Below, one piece after another: positions 7,405 through 16,300 of a DNA stretch of 64,000 nucleotides. The number at the start of each line of letters is the position of its first letter. The first letter of the stretch is position 1. The notes beneath the pieces are model-generated. The model made no database searches. It was not told where the DNA came from and worked only from the letters and a program-made list of their open reading frames with translations. Origin of the DNA: Oscillospiraceae bacterium (GTDB taxonomy: Bacteria > Bacillota > Clostridia > Oscillospirales > Oscillospiraceae); the NCBI GenBank assembly GCA_902798545.1, contig CADBWQ010000012.1, positions 1 through 64,000 on the forward strand, written 5' to 3'. Both the position numbers and the translations under genes were made by a program.

Positions 7405-8457
7405 TTAGAAGTCATCGTCTTCTTCATAATCGCCGAAGTCGATATCGCCACCGGCAGTTGCATATTTCTTTTTCTTGCGATAGAACAGGAGGTACCAGTA
7501 GAGCATCGCGATCAGGCCAACCAGCGCGACCGAGCTTGCAACCAGCGCCCAGGAGGGCAGTCTGTTGTGCGTATTCGGCTCAATTACTTTCGGAGCCGAC
7601 GGCGTCACACCATTGTTTGCAGTTACTCCACCAGGAAAATCAGCCAACGGGATCTGGTCTTCATCAATGATATCATATGGCTGTGTGGGGATATTGGTGT
7701 TGTTTCCGGCCGGGTTGTTTGCGCCCTGCGGATTGTTCGGGTTGTTCGGATTGTTGGCGTTATTCTGGTTGTTGGCGTTATTCTGGTTGTTGGCGTTGTT
7801 GGCGTTATTCTGATTGTTGGCATTCGCCGCTGCATTGGCTGCCGCCGCCGCTGCACCGCCACCGCCACCGCCACCGCCAGTCGTTGTGGTAGTTGTCGGA
7901 GTGCGGGTATAGACGAAATCAAAAGTGTAGTCACCCGTCAGCGTTCTGACCTTATTATAAGCATCCGGTTGATACCCTGCGATTTCGATATACGCAACAT
8001 AAACACGGTCACCGCTATTCGCTGTGAACGGTCCACTACGGGCATGCAGCTGGTTTCCATTGGAATCAACATAGCGCACGTAATAAGTAACCTGTTCTCC
8101 TCGGATACCATATGTGAGTACAAAGTCTTCGTCCTTGTATACATTGAAGACTGATTCGTGCTCTTCTTCTCCGCCGCTTTCTCTGATTCCTTTTAAATAG
8201 TACTTTGTTCCAGGAATACCGTCCTTATAAGCAGTAAGCAAATCATTCAGGAAATCTTCGTTGAGCTTGCATTCCTCACCATAGCTGTATTCCTTTGAGA
8301 AAGCTATTCCGCTTCTTTTGGTTGTCGCATTCTCCTGGGCGCCGCCATAGAAAACCCGGATCATATAGGTATTGCTCTCAGCGAATGATACTACGGTAAT
8401 GCTTAGTATCACGCAAAGCATCAGTAGCAAAGAGATAATCTTTTTCCCGCTTCTCAT
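7405..8457 (-). CDS. surface protein with MucBP-like domain, Asn-rich stalk and membrane anchor
   Basis: A 350-residue secreted protein with a signal peptide ending near VVSFA (residue 26). Two small beta domains follow. The second (YYVRYVDSNGNQLHARSG to YTFDFVYTR, about residues 125-185) has the MucBP/beta-grasp pattern. Next come a Thr run, a Gly run, an Ala run and an Asn-rich stalk built from NNAN/NNQN/NNPN units (about 190-245). The C-terminus has a hydrophobic helix, RKKKK stop-transfer and an acidic tail. No clear LPxTG-like motif precedes the helix, so it is probably membrane-held. It overlaps the upstream gene by ATGA and probably acts as fibre basal subunit or mucin/glycan adhesin. 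Confidence 0.72.
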   Translation of the reverse strand: MRSGKKIISLLLMLCVILSITVVSFAESNTYMIRVFYGGAQENATTKRSGIAFSKEYSYGEECKLNEDFLNDLLTAYKDGIPGTKYYLKGIRESGGEEEHESVFNVYKDEDFVLTYGIRGEQVTYYVRYVDSNGNQLHARSGPFTANSGDRVYVAYIEIAGYQPDAYNKVRTLTGDYTFDFVYTRTPTTTTTTGGGGGGGGAAAAAANAAANANNQNNANNANNQNNANNQNNANNPNNPNNPQGANNPAGNNTNIPTQPYDIIDEDQIPLADFPGGVTANNGVTPSAPKVIEPNTHNRLPSWALVASSVALVGLIAMLYWYLLFYRKKKKYATAGGDIDFGDYEEDDDF

Positions 8458-9239
8458 ATCTTTCCCTTGCCTTTCTTATAGAGCCTATCTGTATAGGCAT
8501 CCAATGCAAAATAAAGGAAAAGCAGTCCACTGATGATCATCACAATATAATACGGCAGGAGATTATTCTCATCACCTGTCTTTGGTGCATTTGTGGTGGT
8601 GGTAGTTCCACCTTGGTCTGCTACTTGTACTGCAAAGTTCATGCGCAGGTCGGCCAATCGGTCTTGATAATTATTTCCTTGGGTTTCACCATCAAGAGAA
8701 ATCTTCAAAACAATCTGTCCACCTTTATTGGCTCCAAGATTATCCAAATAGAAATAGCTTACGCCATTTCTATTGTAGTCCTCTTTGATTGCCTCATTAA
8801 CCTCTTTCAGACCCTGGTCATTCTGGGCTTGACTCGCTCCTGGAGTACCACCAACAGTATCACTGTTATATAGCATACGTGACTTGCTGCTATCAGTATT
8901 ATTGATATATTGAAGCTGATAAGTATAGCCACCGCCGGATGCTGTACCGGCCTCCAAAGATCGAATGATCTCACTGGTCATATACCAGTTAGACCCTTTG
9001 TTATAATAATTCCGGAGATTAATCGTAAATGTTGTATCATCGCCCGGCTGGAGCGTAGACAAACGTTTATACAGTGTTTCTGTAAGGTTTTTATCTGCGA
9101 AGTCGTTATCCATGGTCTTTCCGTCAGAATTAAACCACACAGTCCCTATATCGTTTGAATAAGAATTTGCATACGCTGTTGCTGTAAGACTGCAGATTAG
9201 GCAAAGAAGGCATAATACACTGATTATTTTTTTATTCAT
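8454..9239 (-). CDS. secreted TasA-like protein with APKTG sortase signal
   Basis: A 261-residue protein. A lipid-poor signal peptide (residues 1-25, cleaved near ATAYA) is followed by a beta-rich body. It ends with a sorting signal: APKTG at 218-222, a hydrophobic helix and a basic tail (DRLYKKGKGK). The ATG at 9239 follows AGGAGG; the upstream in-frame ATG lies inside the preceding gene. The APKTG form resembles PPKTG/SPKTG signals used by clostridial class B sortases, and a class B sortase is encoded in the same operon. It may anchor the fibre to peptidoglycan, which is an inference. Confidence 0.72.
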   Translation of the reverse strand: MNKKIISVLCLLCLICSLTATAYANSYSNDIGTVWFNSDGKTMDNDFADKNLTETLYKRLSTLQPGDDTTFTINLRNYYNKGSNWYMTSEIIRSLEAGTASGGGYTYQLQYINNTDSSKSRMLYNSDTVGGTPGASQAQNDQGLKEVNEAIKEDYNRNGVSYFYLDNLGANKGGQIVLKISLDGETQGNNYQDRLADLRMNFAVQVADQGGTTTTTNAPKTGDENNLLPYYIVMIISGLLFLYFALDAYTDRLYKKGKGKI

Positions 9240-9253
9240 TGTAACCCCCTCCT

Positions 9254-10090
9254 TTAGCTCAACTTGAGACCGAGTCTTGCAATATCTGCGTCTGTCAGTC
9301 CCCACGCACTTTTCACAGCTGCTCTTGCATTGTGATCCTGAACGGCATTTACTTCGACTTCAATCTGGAATTTCATACCATCTGCAACCCACGTTACAGT
9401 ATTTCCATCTTTGGTTGTATTTATTTTGGCGTAGTCAACAATATTCTTATCAATAGTCAAGGTGTCAGTAAATGCGGAAGTTGGGCTTCCTGCACGTAAC
9501 ACTTTTGTATAATACAGTACTGTACGCTCAGGTGTCAGAGAATCTGAATTAGAATAATAAGGATCTAAATTCGCCCCTGGCGCTTGATCTATAACCCAAT
9601 CTTCATTCTGCAAAAAATGAAGATCGATCATTTTGTTTAAGAGTTCTTTTCCCTCTTTATCAAATGCATCAAACCGGTTTCCGTCCTTATCAACCCAGTA
9701 TTTATATACTGACACGCGGACATATGTCGGAATTACACCACTGTTATAAACCGAAAGCCGTTCCGTGTATGTTTTTCCGATCTTAAGCTCTTCACCGTTA
9801 AGCATCTTTGAAAGCAAAACGCCTTCGGTAGTATCAGCTGGGTTGTTTGATCCAGTATCAAACTGTTGCGTTGTCTTATTATAATCTCTTGAACTGACGT
9901 CGTCCCCGTTTTCTCTTAGAGTGACTCCAATTTCGTCAAGTTCGAGTCCGCCATAATAGAATTCTCTGTTGAAAATCTGAGGTGCTGCACGAACACCGCC
10001 AATAGTTCCTGTCATGAGGAGCACGACTGCAAGCATGAACGTAAACAGTGTTCCCATGGGAGAGCGGAAGAATGATTTCATCTTTTTCAT
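9254..10090 (-). CDS. secreted TasA-like / SipW-cargo-like protein
   Basis: A 278-residue protein with an N-terminal membrane-crossing signal (FTFMLAVVLLMTGTIGGVRA) and a mature start APQIFNREFYYGGLELDEIGV. It then shows VTLRENGDDVSSRDY and a beta-rich body containing YNSGVIPTYVRVSVYKYW. Proteins with this architecture are found in gut Clostridia next to SipW and sortases, and I take them as TasA-superfamily matrix subunits. No anchor is seen. Its ATG overlaps the upstream stop by one base (TGATG), so the pair is coupled. Confidence 0.65.
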   Translation of the reverse strand: MKKMKSFFRSPMGTLFTFMLAVVLLMTGTIGGVRAAPQIFNREFYYGGLELDEIGVTLRENGDDVSSRDYNKTTQQFDTGSNNPADTTEGVLLSKMLNGEELKIGKTYTERLSVYNSGVIPTYVRVSVYKYWVDKDGNRFDAFDKEGKELLNKMIDLHFLQNEDWVIDQAPGANLDPYYSNSDSLTPERTVLYYTKVLRAGSPTSAFTDTLTIDKNIVDYAKINTTKDGNTVTWVADGMKFQIEVEVNAVQDHNARAAVKSAWGLTDADIARLGLKLS

Positions 10091-10647
10091 CAGCTGTTCC
10101 CTCCTGTTGTACTACCTACCTCTATGATCTGAGCATCCCAGTTGACAGTTACATTACCAGCCTCATCATATCTCACTGGTGTGCTTTCATAGATAACAGT
10201 AACGCTGAAACTATCTCCCTCAGTTGGTTTCTCCGGAATATTTGTGATTTCTACAGTCAATGTTTTTGTGGACTCTCCACCTTTCAAAGGTGTCAGACCT
10301 TTAGCCGATGAAGATGTCCCATAGTAGTAATATCCATCTCCTCCATCTGACCATCCAGCATTCTCGCCATCTTCAAAACTGACTTCGAATCCCTCTTTCT
10401 CATCCAAACCGGTATAAATCACTTTAGCACGTATGAAAACAGGTGCTGAACCGTCTTTATTTCTGATTGTTATTTCTTTTTTCCAATCAGAATACTCTTC
10501 TTCTATGGTCGTGGTATCTCCAACTGTCACTTCAAATCCGCCGACGGCACGTACGAAAGATGTGAAGTATGCGATTGCCGGTTGGATACTGGCGCTGATT
10601 ATAAGCGCAAAAGTAAGTAAAGCCAGTAGCCATTTACGTTTGCTCAT
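10090..10647 (-). CDS. SipW-cargo/TasA-like secreted protein
   Basis: A 185-residue protein whose signal ends QPAIAYFTS. The AYFT motif directly at the cleavage site is the hallmark of SipW-dependent cargo (TasA, camelysin). The mature chain is beta-rich (GGFEVTVGDTT, APVFIRAKVIYTG, GESTKTLTVEITNIPEKP), consistent with a fibre subunit of the jelly-roll type. It starts inside the upstream pilin-like gene (ATGA overlap) and ends on the start of the next gene, so the three are one translational unit. SipW at 6761-7390 is the probable protease. Confidence 0.72.
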   Translation of the reverse strand: MSKRKWLLALLTFALIISASIQPAIAYFTSFVRAVGGFEVTVGDTTTIEEEYSDWKKEITIRNKDGSAPVFIRAKVIYTGLDEKEGFEVSFEDGENAGWSDGGDGYYYYGTSSSAKGLTPLKGGESTKTLTVEITNIPEKPTEGDSFSVTVIYESTPVRYDEAGNVTVNWDAQIIEVGSTTGGNS

Positions 10648-11987
10648 ACCGCACCTCCATCTTTCGCTTCAACGGGATCTGTTGTCCATCCATTGGTCCA
10701 ATTAGTTCCGTCAAAAGTAAACACATTTTCGATACCGTGTCCACCCCTGTGAGTGTTGTTATCAGTATCAGAAAACTTTGCTTCTGCAACATCTTCAGCT
10801 GTTACTGTACTGCCGGATCCAGCCGCTTCGCCCGTTTCTGCTGTAGAAGCTGCTGTATTTGTCTTGGGCTTAACCTGAATGGGGAATGTCGTAGTTGCGC
10901 CTCCTGTATAGTGAGCACCTTGATACGTCTCTTCTACCCATACATATGTTCCGACCGGAATATCTGTAAGCGTTTCCGTCTTACCAACCTGATCCTGGCT
11001 TGTAAAGTTCATTGCGATCTGACGACGATAAATAATCTCGCCATTTTCATCACTGGTTTTTCTTCCGATAATGTCAAATACAAAGATTGCGGGCTCTGAA
11101 TAGTTTTCTTTGCTTTGATCAACATATTTGGTTAAGGTTTTTGTAATCCTGAGTTCTCCGTTGCGAGGCTTCCAATCCGGTTTTGCGGTAATATTTAGGA
11201 TATTGGTCCAGGTTCCGTATGCAGTGTTATAATTCCCTTCGCTTTTTGCCGGCAGCGAAATCAATTGCGGCTCAAACAGGTATTCATAATCACTTGAGAT
11301 GGCCCTGGTTGCAGTAATTTCAACATCTTTAGTTGGATCTTCTGCATCAGCATACTCTTTATTAGTACCGCCGCCTTCTTTGGTCATCTTAGTAAAATAT
11401 CCTGTATCGCTCTCGTCCTTGTTCAGGTCGCTTCCTCGCAGAATAAGGAGATAGAGACCCGCATCAAGGTTATCTACTGTAATCTTAGATGCAGCTGTAG
11501 CAACCGGCGTATTCTCAGTATTCACCGTATTTTTAAGGACAATCTTCGCTGCCTCCTGTGCAATAGGCGAAAATTTCTTCAGCATCGTTTCATAGTCATT
11601 CTGATTATTTGGATCAGCAACTACCGCTGTTGAAACCGCCCCCTGAAGGCTTGAAAAATCCGACCCTGTAAAATCATAATGATAGGAATCGTATCCTGTA
11701 TCTTTCACAGCCTTTGCAACAAGATAAAGATCGGCTTCAATCTTTGCATTGACAATATCAGTTGCAAATGTGGTCCCTTCTCTATCGCTTGGGACTAAAT
11801 TCACAACAACTGTGTTTGGAGTATCAAGATCCAGACCTGCTGCAGAAAGGGACGGTGTTTCATTACCACCACTTCCAGTGTCTCCGCCGGTTTCCCCACC
11901 GTTTTCCGCCCAGCCTGCCGGTGCCAGGGCCAGCAGCAACACCAGGCTCAACAGTGCTGCAAGGATTCGCTGCGTTCTCATTCTCAT
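10644..11987 (-). CDS. pilin-like (SpaA-type) secreted protein without C-terminal anchor
   Basis: A 447-residue protein with a signal peptide (residues 1-28, ending APAGWA). A first domain (about 40-210) includes TPNTVVVNLVPSD, DAGLYLLILRG and NAKIEADLYLVAKAV, as in two-domain class C-sortase pilins. A second Ig/Cna-B-like domain (about 275-400) follows with RNGELRITKTLTKY, FVFDIIGRK and DIPVGTYVWVEE. The chain ends abruptly at TTDPVEAKDGGAV with no LPxTG, helix or basic tail, which is odd beside a pilin sortase. The ATG at 11987 has GAGGAG nine bases upstream; an ATG at 12011 overlaps the sortase gene and lacks a site. Confidence 0.7.
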   Translation of the reverse strand: MRMRTQRILAALLSLVLLLALAPAGWAENGGETGGDTGSGGNETPSLSAAGLDLDTPNTVVVNLVPSDREGTTFATDIVNAKIEADLYLVAKAVKDTGYDSYHYDFTGSDFSSLQGAVSTAVVADPNNQNDYETMLKKFSPIAQEAAKIVLKNTVNTENTPVATAASKITVDNLDAGLYLLILRGSDLNKDESDTGYFTKMTKEGGGTNKEYADAEDPTKDVEITATRAISSDYEYLFEPQLISLPAKSEGNYNTAYGTWTNILNITAKPDWKPRNGELRITKTLTKYVDQSKENYSEPAIFVFDIIGRKTSDENGEIIYRRQIAMNFTSQDQVGKTETLTDIPVGTYVWVEETYQGAHYTGGATTTFPIQVKPKTNTAASTAETGEAAGSGSTVTAEDVAEAKFSDTDNNTHRGGHGIENVFTFDGTNWTNGWTTDPVEAKDGGAV

Positions 11988-12000
11988 GGGCCGTCTCTCC

Positions 12001-13053
12001 TCACTTTCCATCTCTGTCCGCCGGAGCGTCCTCCGGGGAGATTTTCGGTTTTTCTTCTGCCGGTTTTCCGGCCGGCCGTGGTCTCGTTGTCTGTGTTGTC
12101 GGTCTTGCCGTATACTGTCTGGGTCTCGCCGTCGGGGTGGTCGGTTCCGTGACCTCCTCGATCATGCGATACAGGTCTGCTCTTCTGACTTTCGGCCGCC
12201 TCCGTCCGTATACGATCAGCATCGCGATCAGCGACAGGAACAGCAGTGGGACGCCGATGGCCGGGATCGTGATGTAGTTCGGGATGCGGAAGGCTTCCGC
12301 CGGAACCACCAGCTCGCCCGCTTCGTTGGCCACGCGGTGGCCGCGGATCAGGAGGCGGTGGGTATTGATGCCGTAGGGGGTGCAGGTGACAAGCGTGCAG
12401 TAATCTTCGCCCGGCACGATGGCCAGCTCCGAGATGTCGCCGGGTTCCACAATGCGGATCTGGTCGACCTCATAGCTGATCATCTGGTTCAGGACCGTGA
12501 TGGTGAAGGTGTCGCCCTCTCTCATCTGGTCCAGGTCGGTGAAGAGCTTCGCGCTGGGAAGGCCCCGGTGTCCCGAGACCACCGCGTGGGTGCTCTCGCC
12601 GCCCACCGGGAGTGAAGTCCAGTCGATATGCCCGATGGCGATCTGCAGGACCGATTCCTCGACGCCGTGATAGATCGGGATATAGACGCCGATGGACTTG
12701 ATGGTGATGTAGCCCATGATGCCCGTCCCGGAGAGGTCCAGCAGGGAGTTATACTCCTCCAGGTCCGCGTCCGACATGACGTAGGGGTTGTCCTTGCGCA
12801 CCAGGCGCTCGTTATAGCGGTGGGCCGCCTGGATCATCTCATCCAGTTTTTCCTTGTCGACGCTTTCCACCGCGCTTGAGTACGAGGCGATGGCGCGGGA
12901 GGCGTGGAACGAGTTCCACCAGTCGCTCACCGTCGGATATGCCATGATTCCGATTCCGACCAGCATCACCAGAACCAGCAGCCATGTGGTCAGATTGGAT
13001 CTTCTTTTTCTCTTTATTTCCTCTGGAGTCAGAGGCCTTTTTCTTCTCTTCAT
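12001..13053 (-). CDS. srtC: class C (pilin) sortase
   Basis: A 350-residue sortase with an N-terminal membrane helix (22-42), catalytic SGHRG (His162), TLVTCTPYG (Cys224) and INTHR (Arg233). A C-terminal second membrane helix (about 258-282) and a Pro/Thr-rich cytoplasmic tail are typical of class C enzymes that polymerise pilins. The lid region near residue 88 reads DNPY instead of the common DPF/DPW. It is the first gene of the operon and is preceded by a promoter with an inverted repeat. Its expected substrate is the pilin-like protein encoded 13 bases downstream, yet that protein has no visible sorting signal. Confidence 0.9.
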   Translation of the reverse strand: MKRRKRPLTPEEIKRKRRSNLTTWLLVLVMLVGIGIMAYPTVSDWWNSFHASRAIASYSSAVESVDKEKLDEMIQAAHRYNERLVRKDNPYVMSDADLEEYNSLLDLSGTGIMGYITIKSIGVYIPIYHGVEESVLQIAIGHIDWTSLPVGGESTHAVVSGHRGLPSAKLFTDLDQMREGDTFTITVLNQMISYEVDQIRIVEPGDISELAIVPGEDYCTLVTCTPYGINTHRLLIRGHRVANEAGELVVPAEAFRIPNYITIPAIGVPLLFLSLIAMLIVYGRRRPKVRRADLYRMIEEVTEPTTPTARPRQYTARPTTQTTRPRPAGKPAEEKPKISPEDAPADRDGK

Positions 13054-13075
13054 TCAGAACTCCATACTCCTAGCT

Positions 13076-13118
13076 ATACTAAGCAATTTAGTATATCATG
13101 CATTTCAGGAAATCTCAA
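13076..13118 (-). promoter_or_regulatory. promoter and overlapping inverted-repeat operator of the sortase/pilin operon
   Basis: On the minus strand TTGAGA (13113-13118) and TATACT (13090-13095) are 17 bases apart. A perfect 7-bp inverted repeat, ATACTAA-5 nt-TTAGTAT (13076-13094), covers the -10 box and start point, as expected for a repressor site. The regulator is not identified. Between here and the terminator at 13209 nothing else is seen. Confidence 0.7.
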
Positions 13119-13208
13119 GGTTTTATTCACATGTTTGGCAGAGATTTAATAAAAAAATAAGCCTTTTTTCCCTTTACATCAGGGATTCTATCACACCCGG
13201 AATCAAAA

Positions 13209-13253
13209 AAAGAATCAATAACGGCACGTTCTTTGCGTCGTTCCTGATTCTTT
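13209..13253 (-). terminator. terminator of the hybrid sensor kinase gene
   Basis: A 9-bp perfect stem (13209-13217 with 13245-13253) lies downstream of the kinase stop codon and is followed on the minus strand by a T-rich tract. Confidence 0.7.
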
Positions 13254-13312
13254 TTCTTTCTGCTCTTTTTCCCGCCCGGTTTTCGCGCTGCCTGTTCGCG
13301 CGCGGGCATCCC

Positions 13313-16300
13313 TCAATGCGCCTTTTTGCCCGCCGGGATCAGACTCTCCAGCGTTTCAAACAGCAGCTCCGGCTGAACCGGTTTGGACAGATGCGCGTTC
13401 AGCCCCGCCTGCATGCTGCGCTGCACGTCCTCGTCAAAGGCGTTTGCCGTCAGGGCAATGATGGGGATCGTCTTTGCGTCGTCCCGTTCCATCGCCCGGA
13501 TGGTGCGCGTGGCCTCCAGTCCGTCCATCTCTGGCATGCGCATATCCATCAGGATCGCGTCGTAATAGCCCGCCGGGTGCGCGGCAAACAGCTCGACCGC
13601 TTTCCTGCCGTTCTCGGCGCGGTCCGCCTCCATCTCCCGCATCTGCAGAACCATGCGTATGATCTCGGCGTTTACGTCCACATCCTCCGCCAGAAGGATG
13701 CGCCGTCCGGTCAGATCCGCCTTCTCCTGCTGCCTGTTCAGCTGGATGTCCTTCTTCTTCAGCGCGGCCTTGAATTCCTCCAGGACGGAAGCCGCAAAGA
13801 GCGGCTTGGGCAGGAAGCTGTCCACGCCGGCTTCCACCGCCTCTTCCAGGACATCGTCCCAGCGGTAGGCGGTGAGGATGACAATGGCGGATTCGTGGCC
13901 GATTTCCTCGCGGATCTGCCGCGTCGTCTCCACGCCGTCCATCTCCGGCATCTTCAGATCCACAAGCACCAGATTGTATGGCTCCATGCGGGCATGGCGG
14001 AGTCTGATCATTTCGAGCGCCTGCTTCCCCGAGCCGGCGAGCTCCGAGGCGATGCCGGCCTTTTCCAGCACCAGCTGGGCATGCCGGCAGGCGACCGGAT
14101 CGTCATCCACGATCAGCACGGTCATTTCGCCGGGCTGGATCACGTCCTCTCCCTCCAGATCGCGCCTGTCGGAATCGGCCAGGGTCACCATGACGGTGAA
14201 GGTCGTGCCGACGCCCTTCTCGCTCTCCACTTCGATATGGCCGTTCATCAGCTCCACAATGCTCTTTGTGATGGCCATGCCGAGGCCGGTGCTGCCGTAT
14301 TTTGACGTGGTGGAGGAATCCTCCTGGCTGAAGGTGTCAAACAGCCGGGGCAGGTATTCCTCGCTCATGCCGATGCCGGTGTCCGAGATCGTAAAGCGCA
14401 GCGAGGTCTTCCCGTCAAACTGCGCCGCCCGTTCCACCTGCATCTCCACCCTGCCGCCGGCCGGGGTGAACTTGACCGCGTTGCCGAGGATGTTGATCAG
14501 CACCTGGCGCAGCTTCATGCCGTCGCCGATGTAGTAGTCATCCACCTCGGAATTGATGCTGCACCGGTACTCCAGTCCCTTGTCCTGGCACTGGCCGCTG
14601 AACATGGTGTTGATCGCTTCCAGAAGCTTCTGGAAGGAGAACTCCTCGTTCTTGAGCGTGAGGCGTCCGGATTCGATGCGGGGCATGTCCAGGATGTCAT
14701 TGATCAGCCCCAGCAGATGCTCGGCGGACGCGCCGATCTTCTCCAGATACTCCCTGGTTCTCGGCGGGGTATCCGGGTCGTTCAGGGCGATGCTGTCCAG
14801 CCCGATGATGGCGTTCATGGGCGTGCGGATCTCATGGCTCATGTTGGACAGGAACGAGGTTTTCGCCCGGCTGGCTTCCTCCGCCGCCGCCAGCGCGTCA
14901 CTGAGGGCCTGCTGCTGCTCCAGGGCGTCGCGGGTATCCGCGTCCACATCCACAAAGCAGGCGCCGACGCTGTTGATCTGCTGGCTGTCCTGTTCGCCGG
15001 CCTGCTGGACACGGGCGAAGCGGACCGTCTCATAGCTCTCTTTCCCGTGGCGCTTCACCATATAGGTATGCGAGATGACGCGCTGCCGTTTCAGGCCTTC
15101 GCGGATGGCGTCCGGCTGGATGAAGCGCAGGAACTCCTGCCGGTACGGCTCGGTGATGTACTGATTGGCATAGGCGGTCACCGCAGGCAGATAGCGGAAG
15201 TGCTCCCCGACCTTGAATCCGGTCGAATCCAGGTCCGAGTGCGCCTGATAGCATACGCCCGCGTCCTTGTCCAGCTCCAGATAGTACACGCTCCAGTAGT
15301 CCGCCGCCAGGGCCGTGATCATCTTGTCCTGCTGTTCCCGCTGTCGTTCCTCCTCCAGCAGCTTTTCCTGCAGCGCAAGGCGGTGCTCCAGCTCCTCCTG
15401 CTTCACGCGGCTGGCCGCCTCGGCGGTCTCCTGTTCCAGCAGAAGCTGGCTGTTTCTCTTGGTCTGGCTGATGATAAAGCCGAACATCGCCAGCATCGCC
15501 GCCACGGTCAGGGCGGACTGGACGATGCTTCTTCTTACGGTTCCCTTCGAGATGGAGCTGATGCGCTCGCTGATGACGCTCTCCCGGATCAGATAGGTCA
15601 GCTGCCAGCTCGTCCCGACAACCGGAATATAGGTCAGCGTCTCCCGAATGTCGTTGAACGTGAAGGACACGACGCCCCGCGTTCCGGACTGGAACTCCTG
15701 TCTGAAGCTGTCGTAGGAATAGGGCGGCTCAAAGGCGGCGATCTTCATCGCGTCCAGCAGGTTGTCCTCCATGGCGAGACCGCCGAGCACCGAGTCGGTC
15801 AGCGCGGCGCCGTCCTGTGTATAGATATTGCAGAATGTGGTGTTGCCGGTGTTGGTCGTCAGCGAGACGCCGGCAAGCATTTCCTGCATGTCGATGGCCA
15901 TAAAGCAGACCGACAGCGTTTCCCCCTGGAAGGGAATGCTGACCGGTACCGCGATGATGACGAGCTTGTCCGGACTCTCCGGATGGAAGAGGGAGATCTC
16001 CGGCTCGGACAGGCCCCGATAGTCAAAGCTGAATTCGTCGATGTTGTCCTGCGTTCCGGATGAGGTGTAGATCAGGCCCTCCGTATCCACAAAGGCGAAC
16101 TTGTCCAGGTGATAGAGCTGTTTGATACGGGTCTGATACGCCTCAAGATGCGCCTTGTCGCTGAGGTCCTCTTCGGTCATCAGATCAATGGCCACGCGGA
16201 TCGTATGGATCTTTTCCCGCAGGTTGTCCTCCACGACCTGTTCCCGGCGTCCTGCCAGCTCGTCCAGGTACAGCAGGCTTACCGACCGGACCGCCTCTTC

